Assembly (NCBI GenBank): GCA_000711775.1
Contig: ARYC01017123.1
Coordinates: forward strand, 1-64,000
Reading direction: 5' to 3'
Source: Oxytricha trifallax
Lineage: Eukaryota > Ciliophora > Spirotrichea > Sporadotrichida > Oxytrichidae
Length of the DNA: 64,000 bases
A program made the translations under genes and the position numbers. The notes under the pieces are model-generated. The model ran no database searches. It worked only from the letters and a program-made list of their open reading frames with translations, and had not been told where the DNA came from. Below are positions 10,470 to 22,537 of this stretch, piece after piece (positions within the stretch are counted from its first letter, which is position 1; each line of letters opens with the position of its first letter).

Positions 10470-10690
10470 GTTTCATTGAATTAGTACTAAATTTGTTTAA
10501 ATTTGATTAGTACCGGTACTAAATTCGTTTAAATTTAATTGGTACCAATTTAATAGTACCAAAACTTAATTAGTACCTAGTTTTAAACTAATGAGGTTTT
10601 AATGGAAAAGTTCCAAAATGGTTCAAAACCTAATTGGTACCAGTACCGACCTGAATTTATTCTCAGTTGGTACCAAAATTAAAAATATTA
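10470..10690. repeat. GTAC-centred palindromic repeat array in TBE
   Basis: About nine GTAC cores lie within 200 bp, most in the context TTRGTACYAA in both orientations (for example AATTGGTACCAATT). They fill the gap between the divergent 22-kDa and 57-kDa genes, where shared promoter sequence would be expected. No function can be read from the sequence. Confidence 0.65.
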
Positions 10691-10852
10691 AGCATAAAAT
10701 TAGAAAATCTATAGTTATAAACTAAGTATAAATATGATGTCTAACACCTAAGAATCAACCATTGTTGTTGCAGTGCCAGCTCCTATACAAAGTTAGTATA
10801 GCCAGTGAGGTATTTACTTATAAATAATAGAAATTTAAATTTGAATTTAAAC

Positions 10853-12299
10853 ATGGCGGCTAACTTAAATCGTAAGGCAGTTTCTCTTGGAACAGGTTAA
10901 TCATTGCTCAACTTTGGCTCCTCCAAGAAACCAGAAGTAATTTATATTGAAAAGGAGGTTGAGCTAAGAGCTCTAGAGTTTGAAGCTGAGGTCTTTAAAA
11001 TATAAGTTTAAAACAAGAAGTAGAGTACAGAGATAGGAGTTTAAACATAAGTTGAATTGGTTGAGGAAGATAAGGAACAGCAACCAATAGAAAAAATTAA
11101 AACATTTTAATGTGAAGACTGCTAAAATTTCTTCTCAACTGAGTCAAGCTTGAAGAGACACATCAAAGAGGTACACTCTGGTAGAGCTAAGATCTACTTC
11201 AAGCATGATAAAGTAGATGGTAGATACTAATGCAATACCTGCATGAAGTCTTATACGCACTCAGCTAAAGTAAAGAGACATATGCAAAAGCATCATCTAA
11301 GCGAATTCCTGATTAAAGATGAGGAAACTTAAAAGCTTGTACCTGCTAAAAGAAAAAATAACTCTCTTGATTCACAAATAGAGCAGTAGGAGAGACTTAA
11401 GAGATAGAAGCGGTTTGAGTCAATGAACCAACCAGAAAATGGTATGTATATTGCATGCTTATAAGAGAGAGCAATGTATATACCTGCATTAAATGCAGTC
11501 GACATAAGCAGCTGTATTGAAAACTATTTGAATATTGACGTACCTAACAAGGTAAAACTTATAGTTGTTGATGAATTCGCATAAAAGGTATATCCATTCA
11601 AGTATCTCATTAAGAAGAGCAATATTAAAATGAGTTTGCAAATGAATACATAGTACTGAGAGAGGCTTAGAAAAGATAATGCAAGAACTTAGCTAAGCTC
11701 GACGGAGTTATACTTGGTCATGGTTTTATTGCATTGAGACTAAAGAAGTTTGAAATGACTCTAAGGAGTATCTCTACCATAATAGATATCCTGATGAATT
11801 GAATGAGATACTCACAGATATGACTAAGGGTGTGAAAGAGCTCCATGATCTAGGGTATGTTCATAGAGATTTGAAGCCAGAAAATGTAACGCTAAATCTC
11901 TACCCTTTAGAAGTAGTAGTCATAGATTTCAACAGAGCAATAAGACAAGAGATAGTGACTTTAGCTAAGGTTTTAGGCACTCCAGGATACTTCCCTATAA
12001 GAGAGAAATGGACAAATGGCTCTGTATAATGGGATGTTTGGGCGGTAGCTGCAATTATCTTAGAGTGCGATATGGAAAGTATGTCATACTTTGGAACAAA
12101 ACATGAGAAATAATCAATAAGTTTGGCTGCTAAACATATTAAGCAAGATGAAATATGCAATGAAATTAAGAAGATAGTTGAGATGGTCATCGTAAAAGCT
12201 CCAGCATATCCACGATAATCATTGGATGATATACTAGAACAACTACAGACTGCTAAATTCAAGAGGTATCACAAAGATAAGCAGATACAATTTGTTTGA
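10853..12299 (+). pseudogene. TBE 57-kDa zinc-finger/kinase protein
   Basis: ATG at 10,853, TGA at 12,297-12,299, about 482 codons, in line with 57 kDa. Two C2H2 fingers are visible: C-x2-C in CEDCQNFF with HIKEVH, and CNTCMKSY with HMQKHH. The C-terminal kinase domain has YVHRDLKPEN (about 11,860), VVVIDFN in place of DFG, and GTPGYFPIREKW. One or more frameshifts lie near 11,630-11,790, between the linker and the kinase. Zinc fingers with a kinase are a known hallmark of the TBE 57-kDa gene. Confidence 0.85.
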
Positions 12300-12353
12300 A
12301 TTAAGTACAGTAATACTCATTAAATATTCATTAAATTCATAAAAAACCTGCGT

Positions 12354-12438
12354 TTTCTCTACTAACCCCAATAAGACCCCAACTATACCCTACAAATCAA
12401 AGCACTTATAAACCTCACTAAGGGGTTTTGGGGTTTTG
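12354..12438. repeat. TBE inverted repeat, right
   Basis: Reverse complement of 8,322-8,406 and identical to it. It ends AAGGGGTTTTGGGGTTTTG, followed by ATT. Confidence 0.92.
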
Positions 12439-12441
12439 ATT

Positions 12442-12615
12442 GACAGAGAAGAAAAAGAAAGATTTGTGAGTTAAGTTAAGGTCCAAAATTAACTAAATAC
12501 CACAAACATATTAACTAATTAAAAGGGCTAGTCCCTTATATATATTGAAAAATGTTATCGATCGGGGGTCCCCAGAGACCTCAATGTGATCATATTATTA
12601 TTATTATTATTTATT
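12442..12615 (+). mobile_element. LINE-like 3' tail next to TBE
   Basis: Contains AAAAGGGCTAGTCCCTTATA, then GATCGGGGGTCCCCAGAGAC, then (ATT)n. It matches 3,885-3,985 and the inverted copy at 50,575-50,660. It differs from the 3.9-kb copy by far more than the two duplicated units differ from each other, so it is probably a separate insertion. Confidence 0.5.
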
Positions 12616-13689
12616 TTTGTTAATTGAGCTAATTTGATTTCTTAATTTAAATAATTTGTTTAAAGTGATTGTAGGAATTAAGTTTGTTTTTAACCTATAT
12701 TATGTTTAATTTATTTTTTAATAAAAACATGAATAATTTTCAAATAATTTAGCAATAAAAGTAACTAAACTTTAAATTAAATAAATGTCAATGTATAAAA
12801 TAAAATTTTTAAAAATAATATAAAATAGACAATAAATTAAATTTCATATAATAGAAAAATAATTTTAAATAAGACAATTATAATCAAAATAAATAATAAA
12901 TATAATAAAAATGAGCCCAAGTAGTAAAAATATAATATTTATCACTTGCGCCCATTATAAATATAATAATAAAAAAAAATCAAGTAAATTTTTTAAAAAT
13001 AATTATAATTATATATGAAGATTGATTGATTTATTTATATTATGAATGTATTTTAAGAATTTATTTATTGACGATTATTTCATTATTTTGACTGAATATT
13101 ACAAAAATATTATAAAAAACATATATTATTTAAGATATCATACCTTAATATTTATCAAAATATAACTCTAAATATAAATGATAATAAGTTTTTATAACGT
13201 CATAGTTAATATAATTATCTTAAGCTTTATCTTTTTATTATCCACAATACAATCAAAATAGATAAGTGACTAGTATCACATTTTCCCAAAAAACCTTTTG
13301 CTTTGCTATGTTTATTATTCATTTTACTTCTTTGACTTCGTTGAATTATTTTTCATTACTCATATATATATATATATATATAATATATATAATACTATAT
13401 ATATTATTTTTCTGTTAATTGATCATCAAGTTATTAGTTATTTGTATCTCTTTAAAACAATATAATTCTTATTATGAATACATTGCGTCTAGTAAGCATA
13501 TATCAACCCCTATTATTGCATTCATCTACGTTCCTTCAAAAATATAATGTTTATTATACATTTCCTTAATATTTTATACTAATTTGCTATCATGTTCATG
13601 CTTCACACTCCGTAGAATATTTTAAAAATCTTTCTTCTAAAAAATAGTCTAATGAATTAAAAAAATAAACAAATATGTAGGCCTCTCTA
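12616..13689. other. AT-rich non-coding DNA
   Basis: No coding frame is visible. It includes a TA dinucleotide run near 13,363-13,395 and an imperfect palindrome at 12,911-12,955 (GCCCAAGT...ACTTGCGCCC). It resembles the AT-rich IES or spacer DNA of spirotrich germlines. Confidence 0.5.
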
Positions 13690-14660
13690 TTCTCACTAAT
13701 CTGTTTCGAGATCTTGATACGCTCAATCAGTCTGATTAATTTAAGATGGTGCTCTTGTTTTCTGTGAATCCTTTAGGAAACTTTTCTGTCGAATGCGATT
13801 TACTCTATTGATCTCCAATTTTGTTAATAATAATCTTCTCAATAATTTTGTAAATGTGAGAGTAAACCACTTATGTCCTCGTGTTACTGATATTTAATTG
13901 TAAATTTCCTTAGCTTTTGCTTAGTAGCACTGTCATTTCCTCCTTTAAGCATTAAAAAAGTATCCCGGTATTTAACCACTTGACGATTTTTTCTCAAATA
14001 TTATTTATGGACTCTCACTTTATAATAAATTTCCAGTATAATCCATCTTAACCCTAAAGATACATTTTGCAATAGTCATTTGAACATCTTGTTTTTTACA
14101 AAAGTTTTATGAATGTACCATTCACTATGGCTGTATCTCCTTCTTTTCATCTTGATTGTCTAGTCATATTTTCTTCCGTGATCATCATATAACTTATTAT
14201 ATAATTATAAATACAATTTTTATGTTTGTTCCTTTTGTTGTTCACCCTTTATTTGCTTTGATTGTTTATGGTTCTTCATAAACCTTTTGACTAAATAGAA
14301 GAATCCCTTCAAATTATTACTGTTTAAGCAGTTTTCCATATCTTAAATAGATTCGCCCCATTATTGCTATGAGTAATGGTATATGCTATACCAATTTTGA
14401 TGTTATTTATAAGTGCCTTTATGGTGGTTATTTATACAATTTCTTGATTTTACTTCTCCAATCTATGAAGATCTAAGTCTCATAACTTTAATTTTCTTCA
14501 CTCTATAAATGTCATCCGCATTATTTCCAGACTTCTTATATTCATAGCATGTTTTCTTTGTCAATCATCTTCAAGTCATTTTCTTGGCATTTATTTGATT
14601 TTTTATATCACCTATACTAATAATTTATGCTCTATAAGGCAAAAGTGATCAAGTTCTTAA
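13690..14660 (-). pseudogene. LINE ORF2 remnant
   Basis: On the minus strand, pieces resemble a non-LTR retrotransposon polyprotein. An SDH-like end of an APE endonuclease comes first (about 14,655), then a linker, then reverse-transcriptase motifs YKIIEKIIINKIGDQ and GFTENKSTILNQ (about 13,770-13,870). The LINE at 36.8-39.5 kb has the equivalent KIVEKVIINKIND. Many stops and frameshifts are present. Confidence 0.5.
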
Positions 14661-14822
14661 TGTAATGTTTTCCACATTTAATAATTATGATATTTTTGAA
14701 ATAAAGTGAATTGAAATTATAAATTAATCAAATATATTAAAAATGAAAAAATGTCTCATGGGCAGTTTCATTCAACATTAATGTAAGTTACAAAAAACAT
14801 ATCTAATATTTTACTTTTACAG

Positions 14823-14961
14823 GGTAGCACCAGGTAAGACTGAGTGTGTCAACGAATAGGAAGTTCAAGGAGCCACAGACAGAGGGGCACAGGAAGTAAA
14901 TATTGGAAATGAAGAAGGTGAAGATGAGGATGACGAGGAAGATGAAACTTTTTTTTGTTGA
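14823..14961 (+). CDS. Terminal exon with acidic tail
   Basis: The exon follows a TTTTACAG acceptor-like sequence and reads (V)APGKTECVNE... to an Asp/Glu run (GEDEDDEEDETFFC) and TGA at 14,959-14,961. A paralogous terminal exon, TPGKTTGV...DEEDET, lies on the minus strand at 41,655-41,810. The rest of the gene is not seen next to it. Function unknown. Confidence 0.45.
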
Positions 14962-15904
14962 GATTGCAATTACTATCGCTATTATTACTAATCATATTTT
15001 AGTTAATCTTATTGTTGTAATTCTCTATTTTCGATAAAATAAATCATAATTAATCATATTAGTTTATAAATTTTAACAACTTTTACTTCAAAAATATATA
15101 TATAAGCAATGCTATGCATAATCAAAATACTTTGTAGCTTACACAATTTTATTAAAAATAAAACTTTTATACTTGTTAGATTTTTTCTAATGATCTTTGC
15201 AAACTTATTTTATGATCAAATTTTAAAATTCTTGATATTATTTGTGAAATTGTTAGTGTTCTTGGAGGGGACATCATTCACTCATAAAAATTTAAATATC
15301 ATAATTAATTTTACTTTTTCAATATGATTTATTAATTCTATATAAAAAAAACTGACAAAATTTCAAAGCAATAAAGTTTTATGAAATAACTATTATAAAT
15401 TGCTAAACATTTAAGATTTAAAAATAAAATAATTAGTATCATCTTTCATACTTTTTTTCGTTAAAAAATTAGAAAACATAATCCCTTTTGTAACGCAATA
15501 AATACGTTAATATTTATTTAACACTATACAATACATTAACAAATTTAATAATATTTTTTAATAAAACGCAGCTACTTTTGAATATTAATTTTATAATCCA
15601 TAAAAAATTTAATTTCCGATATTTAAGGTAATGATAAATTTCTTTTAACACTACTTAATATAAAGATTTTGGATAAATTATTTATCTTATTAATAAATAG
15701 TTAACAACATCTTAAGTATTTATTTTTTAAACAACATAAGTTGAAGAGTAATATACTAAAAAACAACAACTTTACTTTAAATTAATAAATTTAAATTTTA
15801 GGAAAGTAATGGTAAATACATTAAGAGATGGAAAAGATTTTAAAATAAAGATAAAGTTATTATTAAATTCTAACTATTATATAAAATAATAGCGAATATT
15901 AGCC

Positions 15905-16196
15905 TAAAATCATTATCAAATAAAAAGTTTTTTATTTCTGATTGGACGATCTCGAGTTCTCTGGTGTCTCCATAAAGTCGTATATCTTAATCTATAAGAC
16001 TACTGGAGTTTACTTACTCATCTTAACGCTTTAGAAGCTGAGTGGTATTCAATTTGGAGTTAATATGCATGAGATGCGAATAAAAGTTGAGAGACGAAGG
16101 GTTTCACTTGAACAACTTGAATGTTAAGCATTTTGAGCTATTTATGATTTTTATGTTCTGAAATATCTCATCCACCCATACTGCAATGGCTCCCAT
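15905..16196 (-). pseudogene. Coding remnant, unrecognised
   Basis: A patch of higher GC in AT-rich DNA. From ATG at 16,196 the frame reads MGAIAVWVDEIFQNIK and continues past one in-frame TGA (LFK-TGA-NPSSLNF) through RLYGDTRELEIVQ. TAA/TAG serve as Gln. I see no family resemblance. It could be an MDS or a decayed gene. Confidence 0.35.
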
Positions 16197-17136
16197 CACA
16201 ATTTATGAATTCTTTCTCGTGTAATTATGTAATCTATGTCTAAAAATGAGAAAAACTTCGTTCTGGAAACCTGATTCATATCCCAGGAATACGCAGCAAT
16301 TATTACATAACTTTAAACTCTGGTGTATGAACTTATTGTTGAAAAATAGGTAAACTAACAAGAAATCTGAAATTTTAAAAAAATGAAAACTGTCATTATT
16401 TAATATATTTAATTAAATAATAACATAAATATAAATATAAACAAAAAAAAATGTTTAAAATATAAATAATGTGTTTGGATACTTATGGTGATTATTTAAT
16501 ATTTTTAAATAATAAAAGTTAAACAAACTTATATCAACATCTGCGTTTTTATGTAACACATATATTTATTGAATAGAATTTGTGTAGTTTATTCATTTTT
16601 TATATTAATCTTTTAAATAATGTTGATCCTTAAATCTATTTGTTTAATTTAATGAAATCCTTAAATCTTAACAGAAGTGATAATTTATAAATTATTAAGC
16701 AAAATTTGTTAGCTAATATGAAAATAAAGCGAAGTTTTTTAATTATTATTGAAACCTTTTCTATATAATTTAAAGCTATTTATCATCTATTTCAGAGAAA
16801 TTAAACTTCACCATTTTTCTAACTTTTATTTAGCATAATTTTAAGATAAAGAATTTTAATCTGTTACTTTTTTAAAATCTACAATTATTTTTTTACAACA
16901 AAAATTCATGATCAATATTGTAAGTTTTTATATTTGAATAGGAAAACAAACAAAGCTTTGGTTGAACCTGTCCCTTTGAATTAAATTATTTTAGTTTTGG
17001 ATTAAAAATTAAAGAATACAGTGACTAGTCCTATCCTAGTCATCTCCTCAGACTATGAAAATAAACACAATATGATTCTGAGCGATTCCTAAGTAATGCA
17101 TGTATTATAAAATGTTTTCACACCTTAGTGTTATTA

Positions 17137-17740
17137 CTTTAGTCAGAAATATTACTTCCTTCCATAGAATTCAGTCTTATAAACTATATTAAAACGCCTC
17201 ATGTTGGCAAATAATAATTTCCTACTTATTTTTTGATCATTTCCATTAGATTTAATAAGAATTCTCTAAAGTGGATCAAATTGTATATTAATGGCCTTTT
17301 GAATTTTCAAAGTTTTCAAAAATAACTTTCTGCCTACATTAAGAGATTCGATGACCATCTCAGAATATTTCTATGGTTAAAAGGCATAGTTTAACTACCT
17401 ACCAATCTAATTTTTCTAATGAGTGTCTATATAGCATTTTAGTAGTTCATCCCATCATCTTTAGTATTCAAACGGATAAAGAAAATCATCTGATGTGGTC
17501 AGGTATCTTTTATTATCATTGGTTTTATCAAAAGAATCGCGCTTTATTTATTTGATATCCTTTCTGGAATAATCTACTCCTCATCTCTTTAATTTCCAAT
17601 TATTCTTGTAAGTAATTAGCATATTTCTTTGTATCTTTCATAATCAAGGGTGAGTTACACTGTTTTATAGATCTTTAGGTTGGTATATCTAGCTATTATT
17701 AATGTCAAAAAGTTTCTTTAGTATTTAATTGAAGTGTGAG
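17137..17740 (-). pseudogene. Coding remnant, unrecognised
   Basis: Two long minus-strand frames are joined by a frameshift near 17,530. The first holds KYANYLQEQLEIKEMRSR; the second runs about 130 codons through WDELLKCYIDTHQ and SEMVIESLNVGRKLF with a single in-frame TGA just before WDELL. The amino-acid content looks like a real soluble protein. No family was recognised. Confidence 0.4.
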
Positions 17741-18173
17741 AAATGAAGAGGCTCAGAATGAAACCCTGAGTAGATAAGCGCCAACCGAATCGAGGGCTAC
17801 ACCTTTTCTTTATTTACAAAGATGACATCCGATAATCTAAGCAGTTTTTTGTAATCTGGAAAATTCAGAATAATAAATTGCATAAATAAGTAAATAAATC
17901 TTATAAAAACATCAAATTCTTTTTTATATTTTTAATACTCTTCGGTAGTGATTTTAGAGATTTTTATCTTAAAAAAATAACCTAGAATATATAAAATAAC
18001 CATAAATTTAAGTAACTATAAAAATTTAATTTTAAACCGCTTTTCTAATTTTAATTGTAAAACCTATTATTTAATAAGTATAAGTCGGTATTTTTCAATA
18101 AAGACTTAATAAATAGAAAGAAACGAAAATCAAGTTATTTAATATAAAATCAATCTAATAATCAGTAATACAT

Positions 18174-18437
18174 AAAACCCCATAGATCAATTAAGAAGCG
18201 AGGATTGAAGTTAAGAACAATTAGATTAAAAATTGATAATTATTGGCTAATATTTATTATAATTAGGGTAAAATCAAATATACTTACTCTGATTGGATTA
18301 CTTTATAAGGACAATTAATCGAGCCAATAGTTTTAATAATTAGCCCAAACATTAAAATTGTACGCCAATAATAATTAATTCTTAATCTATTTGTTCTTAA
18401 CTTCAATCCTCGCTTCTTAATTGATCTATGGGGTTTT
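18174..18437. mobile_element. Small inverted-repeat element ending AAAACCCC, copy 1
   Basis: 264 bp with inverted repeats of about 70 bp starting AAAACCCCATAGATCAATTA. The interior (ATTGGCTAATATTTAT... and its partner) is non-coding. A related, inverted copy is at 21,264-21,520. Size, repeat ends and lack of genes fit a MITE-like non-autonomous element; the single C4A4 unit at each end recalls TBE termini but the rest is unrelated. Confidence 0.75.
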
Positions 18438-20013
18438 ACAATAATTTTGTAAGTTAATTTTTTTCAAAATTTCTTCAATATGAAATACTCCTAAATAATA
18501 TAAAATTGAATAATCTTAGTAAAAATTAATTAAAATAAATAAGTATTTTTTATAAAAAAAATAATTTTTCACAAAAATCTACAATGAAATAAATGTATTT
18601 TATAAGAATTAATTTTTAGCAAATATCTATAAACATCATTTTCAAAAATTTCGAACTTTGATTTATCTTTTCAATTTTTGCCACAAATTAATTTGTTTTA
18701 ATTATTTTTATAAAGTTTAAAGAAGAAGCTATTCATAGTAAATTTTTCCTATTTCATTTTTACTTAATGATTGAGTTAGTTTCAAATAATGATGTTACAT
18801 TTCTTTAATTAAAAAAACTTGCACATTTATTAAATTAAATAGAATTACTATATAGATATTGATTTAAGGAATTGGTAAAAGCATAATATTTCTATTGACA
18901 TGAAATTTTTTATTATTAATATTGATTAAGCCTCTAATAAGCTTTAAAGTAAGCAAATATTATTAGTAACTTATATTGAAAAGGAATCTACTTAATATTT
19001 ATTGAAAATAATTTATAAACAAGGTTCCTTCAACCTTCCTCTACTTTCAATAATGCAACTTGAAAATTCATTTAACATTGACTCTATTGGTTTCAGGGAC
19101 TTAGCGTTTGGAATTGTTAGTTCAAGTATTTTAAGTGCTATTACATATCAAAATAAATTTTTTATTCTTATAGTTAGAGGTTTTATCAACGTTTTAGTGA
19201 ACTTGAGTTTTAGGTGATAGTATTGAAAAATTGAGATAAATTCATTAAAAAGCTGGGTTAAATTAAGAATGAGAGGAAAATAAAATCTCTGATTATATTA
19301 GATTTAAAATAATTTAGATTTACTTATCTAAATTATAAGATAACTAAAAATTATTGTTTAAATATATGCTTTATTGTAATTGAAATAAAATTATCAATCT
19401 AATGAATAAAATTGAATAAAATGCTTAAAAATTATATGAATATAAAAATTATATAAATAATTGAATTATATGACTAAGAATTAAGCAATAAAAATGATAT
19501 CAATATTATTTGAATAAAAATTGAATTTAAACCATTATAACAATAATTAATTTATAAAAAATTATTAAACTTTTATTTAAAAAATTTCATTTTTTTAAAA
19601 TAAAGTAATAATATTAATTATATTATTCAAGTATAAATAAATGATGAACTTTGATTATTTTATAAGAATAAAAACAAAAAAATAGTTTTAAATTATTACT
19701 TTAACAAAAAATTGTGATAAAATAAATTATTTTTGATAATTTAAGTTTAATTGTTATAATAAATTTATCTATTAAAATCTATATATTCTATCTACTCCAT
19801 AAATGATAGAATTATATTAATAAAAGTATTTGATTTTAAATAAAAACTTGTTGATCTTTTGTCGTCTCAATAATTAAATTTTTGATTCACCATTTATATC
19901 CATCTGCCTTATCGATCATATATTTATAAAAATCAAGAATTATTTCAAAAAATAAATCATCAGAATATTATTAGGATTTACTAATTTTAATTAGAAATGG
20001 AAAATCAACTAAA
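18438..20013. other. AT-rich DNA, no clear gene
   Basis: Mostly A/T runs. A 71-codon frame at 19,002-19,217 has a richer composition but starts at TTG and has no recognisable motif, so it is not called as a gene. Confidence 0.4.
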
Positions 20014-20960
20014 ATGAAGAGAGCTATAGGAACAGTCGTGATCATTAAATTTTCTCCAGAAACATTCAAAGTAAGTAATTATCTTTGATTAAATTTTATA
20101 AAATATTATTACACAAAATTTTATGTTCTGTTTCCATTTGAATAAGACTTATTTTAAACAACTTGATGATTGATGATTACAATTGCGAAGGCCAAAATAT
20201 GTATATCTTTTGATATAAATTTAATTTTAGAGACTTTATGTATTATATTATAGAGAAAATGTTATTGAGATAGACAGAACAGATATACTAAACGATCAAA
20301 GAGGCAAGGAGAACGCCAGTCTTGCTGCCAGAATCAAAGGCTATCGAATATGATAAGACCAAGTCATTTGCTATAATTGATGTCTATAACAGAATAATTG
20401 ACTAGAACATACTTTTTAAAGAGCAATGAAGGATTGAACTCGAATGTGATATTGATGACCGCAACATTAAGGTGATCAATAAGCCAGCTAATAAAAGGAG
20501 CTTTAGCATTTGAAGTCACTTGACGAGATAATGACAGGATAATGCTGATTTGCATAGAAGAATTGATTTAGAAGGCACTAATAAATTTGAACCTCTCTGC
20601 TCAAATCAAGGACCTTGAAAATAAGATTAGAGTTCATGAGAACTAAATCATTCAAGATGAAATTAACTAGACGATGATAGATATTCTAAATCCGCTCTTC
20701 TCAATAACAACTCAAATCCATTGAACAATCACATTATAGTGCAATACCAATATAATGATGACTTGACCAAGGAGCTCGAACACTTCATAGAGAATAGAGA
20801 GGCTATTAGAATGAGACTCGTTAGAGAGATTAGAGCATATCATCTTAGAAATAAGAATAAGAATCATTTACGAGAATAATTGTTTGTCCATGTTCCAGAA
20901 TCTTAGTCATCACTTAGATAAACTAGAGTAATGTAAAAAGAAAATATGCAATTGAATTTT
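20014..20960 (+). pseudogene. Coding region in several frames, unrecognised
   Basis: Starts MKRAIGTVVIIKFSPETFK at 20,014. An intron- or IES-like gap (GTAAGT at 20,071 to TTTTAG at 20,229) follows, then RLYVLYYRENVIEIDRT. Later sections in other frames include LSAQIKDLENKIRVHENQ and HFIENREAIRMRLVREIR, probably coiled coil. The frame changes about four times within 700 bp, so either short IESs interrupt it or it is decayed. No family recognised. Confidence 0.45.
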
Positions 20961-21263
20961 TCAAATAATTTACTCTTTGCAAAATAATTATTGAATTATT
21001 AAATAAAAAATAATATAATTACTAATATGCAAATTAAATCACATAGTATGTATATTTCATAACCTTTAAAAAACATTCAAATGATTAATTTATGGTTATA
21101 ACTCATAATAATAATGTCTTTTAAGTATGTATATAATACACGGTAGTTTATTTATTGCTCAAGTTTTATATTTCCTGATCTTTTTATTTTTTTAATATTT
21201 TATGTCCTTGTTTTATCATTAATTCAATATTATTTTACCATGATATTCAGAAGCTCATCATAT

Positions 21264-21520
21264 AAAATCAATTGATTTTCTAAGAATTAAGATATGGAGT
21301 ATTTATAAATAAACAATAATTTAATGATTATTGGATTCATATTTTAATGATTACCCCGATCATTAAATTTATTGGCTCGAATAATTTCCAGTTATTTTAA
21401 ACTAATCAAGGTATGAATATTTATTTACGCTAATTATAATTAATTCTGGCCAATAATATATTAATTTTTTATTATTTATAAATACCCCCTATCTTAATTC
21501 TTAAAATTCATGGGGTTTTA
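21264..21520. mobile_element. Small inverted-repeat element, copy 2 (inverted)
   Basis: About 256 bp. The interior is homologous to 18,240-18,400 in the opposite orientation (ATTATTCGAGCCAATA against ATTAATCGAGCCAATA). The right end keeps CATGGGGTTTTA; the left end has lost the C4. Inverted repeats contain TAAGAATTAAGATA. Confidence 0.65.
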
Positions 21521-22537
21521 TATTTAATAAATATATTTTATAATTATTTTGAATTCAAAATATAATAATTATATTGCCTTAATGCAGTTATTTATTAAAA
21601 TAAAAATGACGTCCATTATGAATCAAATTTAAATTTATAGATTACTGGGAAGAAATTATAGTAATAATAATTAGAATAGATTAGAAGTTTTACAATTATT
21701 TTTAAGGATATTATTTATATCAATTAAATTATTTAAATTTCTAAAAAATTAACACTCATTGCAATTACAAAATTTTAAATATAAGGTAAGATTTTTTATG
21801 TATAAGTATATATATATATATATAAATTCAATTAAGAATGCTCAAAAAGGAGAGAATTTTATTTGAAAACACAGTATTAATACAATTAAATATATAAGTA
21901 TGTTTCTTTGGAAGATAACTTCCTACCTCTAGTCGATCGTATCCAATGTGTAAAATCAATTTATAAAAATTTCTTTTCAACCTTCATCGCAAGTCTCATT
22001 TCCTATTATTTAAGGTTTTGAACCTCAACTCCCATTTTATATTATGATTAAAATTGAAAAAATCATCCTGCTCTCATATATTTGAATTTTCTGCTTTAGT
22101 ATCATTTTTTACAAATTAAAGATAGAGTACTGTGTCCTTATATCCCCAAATGTCAGTTCTAAAGCCCTTCTCTATATTTCTACAGCATCTTGAATTCTTT
22201 AAGGTTTATTTTCTTAACTATTTTTCCTAGTAATAAGAATAACAATTAAGAATTGCTATTTTCCAAACTTATGAAGACTATTCAACCTTATTATTTTATG
22301 AGTCCACAAAATTTCAAAATCTTACTTAACGGTTCTTGGTCTTAAAAAGCTCTGTAGGATTTCTTGTGGGACAAATAGGATTATAAGTTGATTTAAGTTA
22401 CTTTTTTACAAGATATAGTGAGAGATTTGGCTATATAAGTCTATTATTTAAATTCAAGAAGTTAATAAGGTTTTTTAAGATCAATTAATAATCTTAAAAA
22501 TTTAAATTAAGAATTTAAAACATTTTACGAACATATA

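Larger units (their letters stand above)
8322..12438 (+). mobile_element. Structurally complete TBE transposon, 4,117 bp
   Basis: It is bounded by two identical 85-bp inverted repeats (8,322-8,406 and 12,354-12,438), each starting with the 17-nt run CAAAACCCCAAAACCCC. Length, telomeric termini and three-gene content (42, 22 and 57 kDa) match the TBE family described from Oxytricha. Flanks are AAT (8,319-8,321) and ATT (12,439-12,441); both fit ANT but they are not the same triplet. All three genes carry frameshifts, so the element is complete in structure but probably not autonomous. It is clearly diverged from the tandem copies to its left. Confidence 0.92.

Noticed and set aside
11900..12262. 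120-codon minus-strand ORF
   Set aside because: It is the antisense shadow of the TBE kinase, whose motifs are clear on the plus strand.
19002..19217. 71-codon plus-strand ORF as a gene
   Set aside because: It starts at TTG, lacks motifs and stands alone in AT-rich DNA, so chance is a sufficient explanation.
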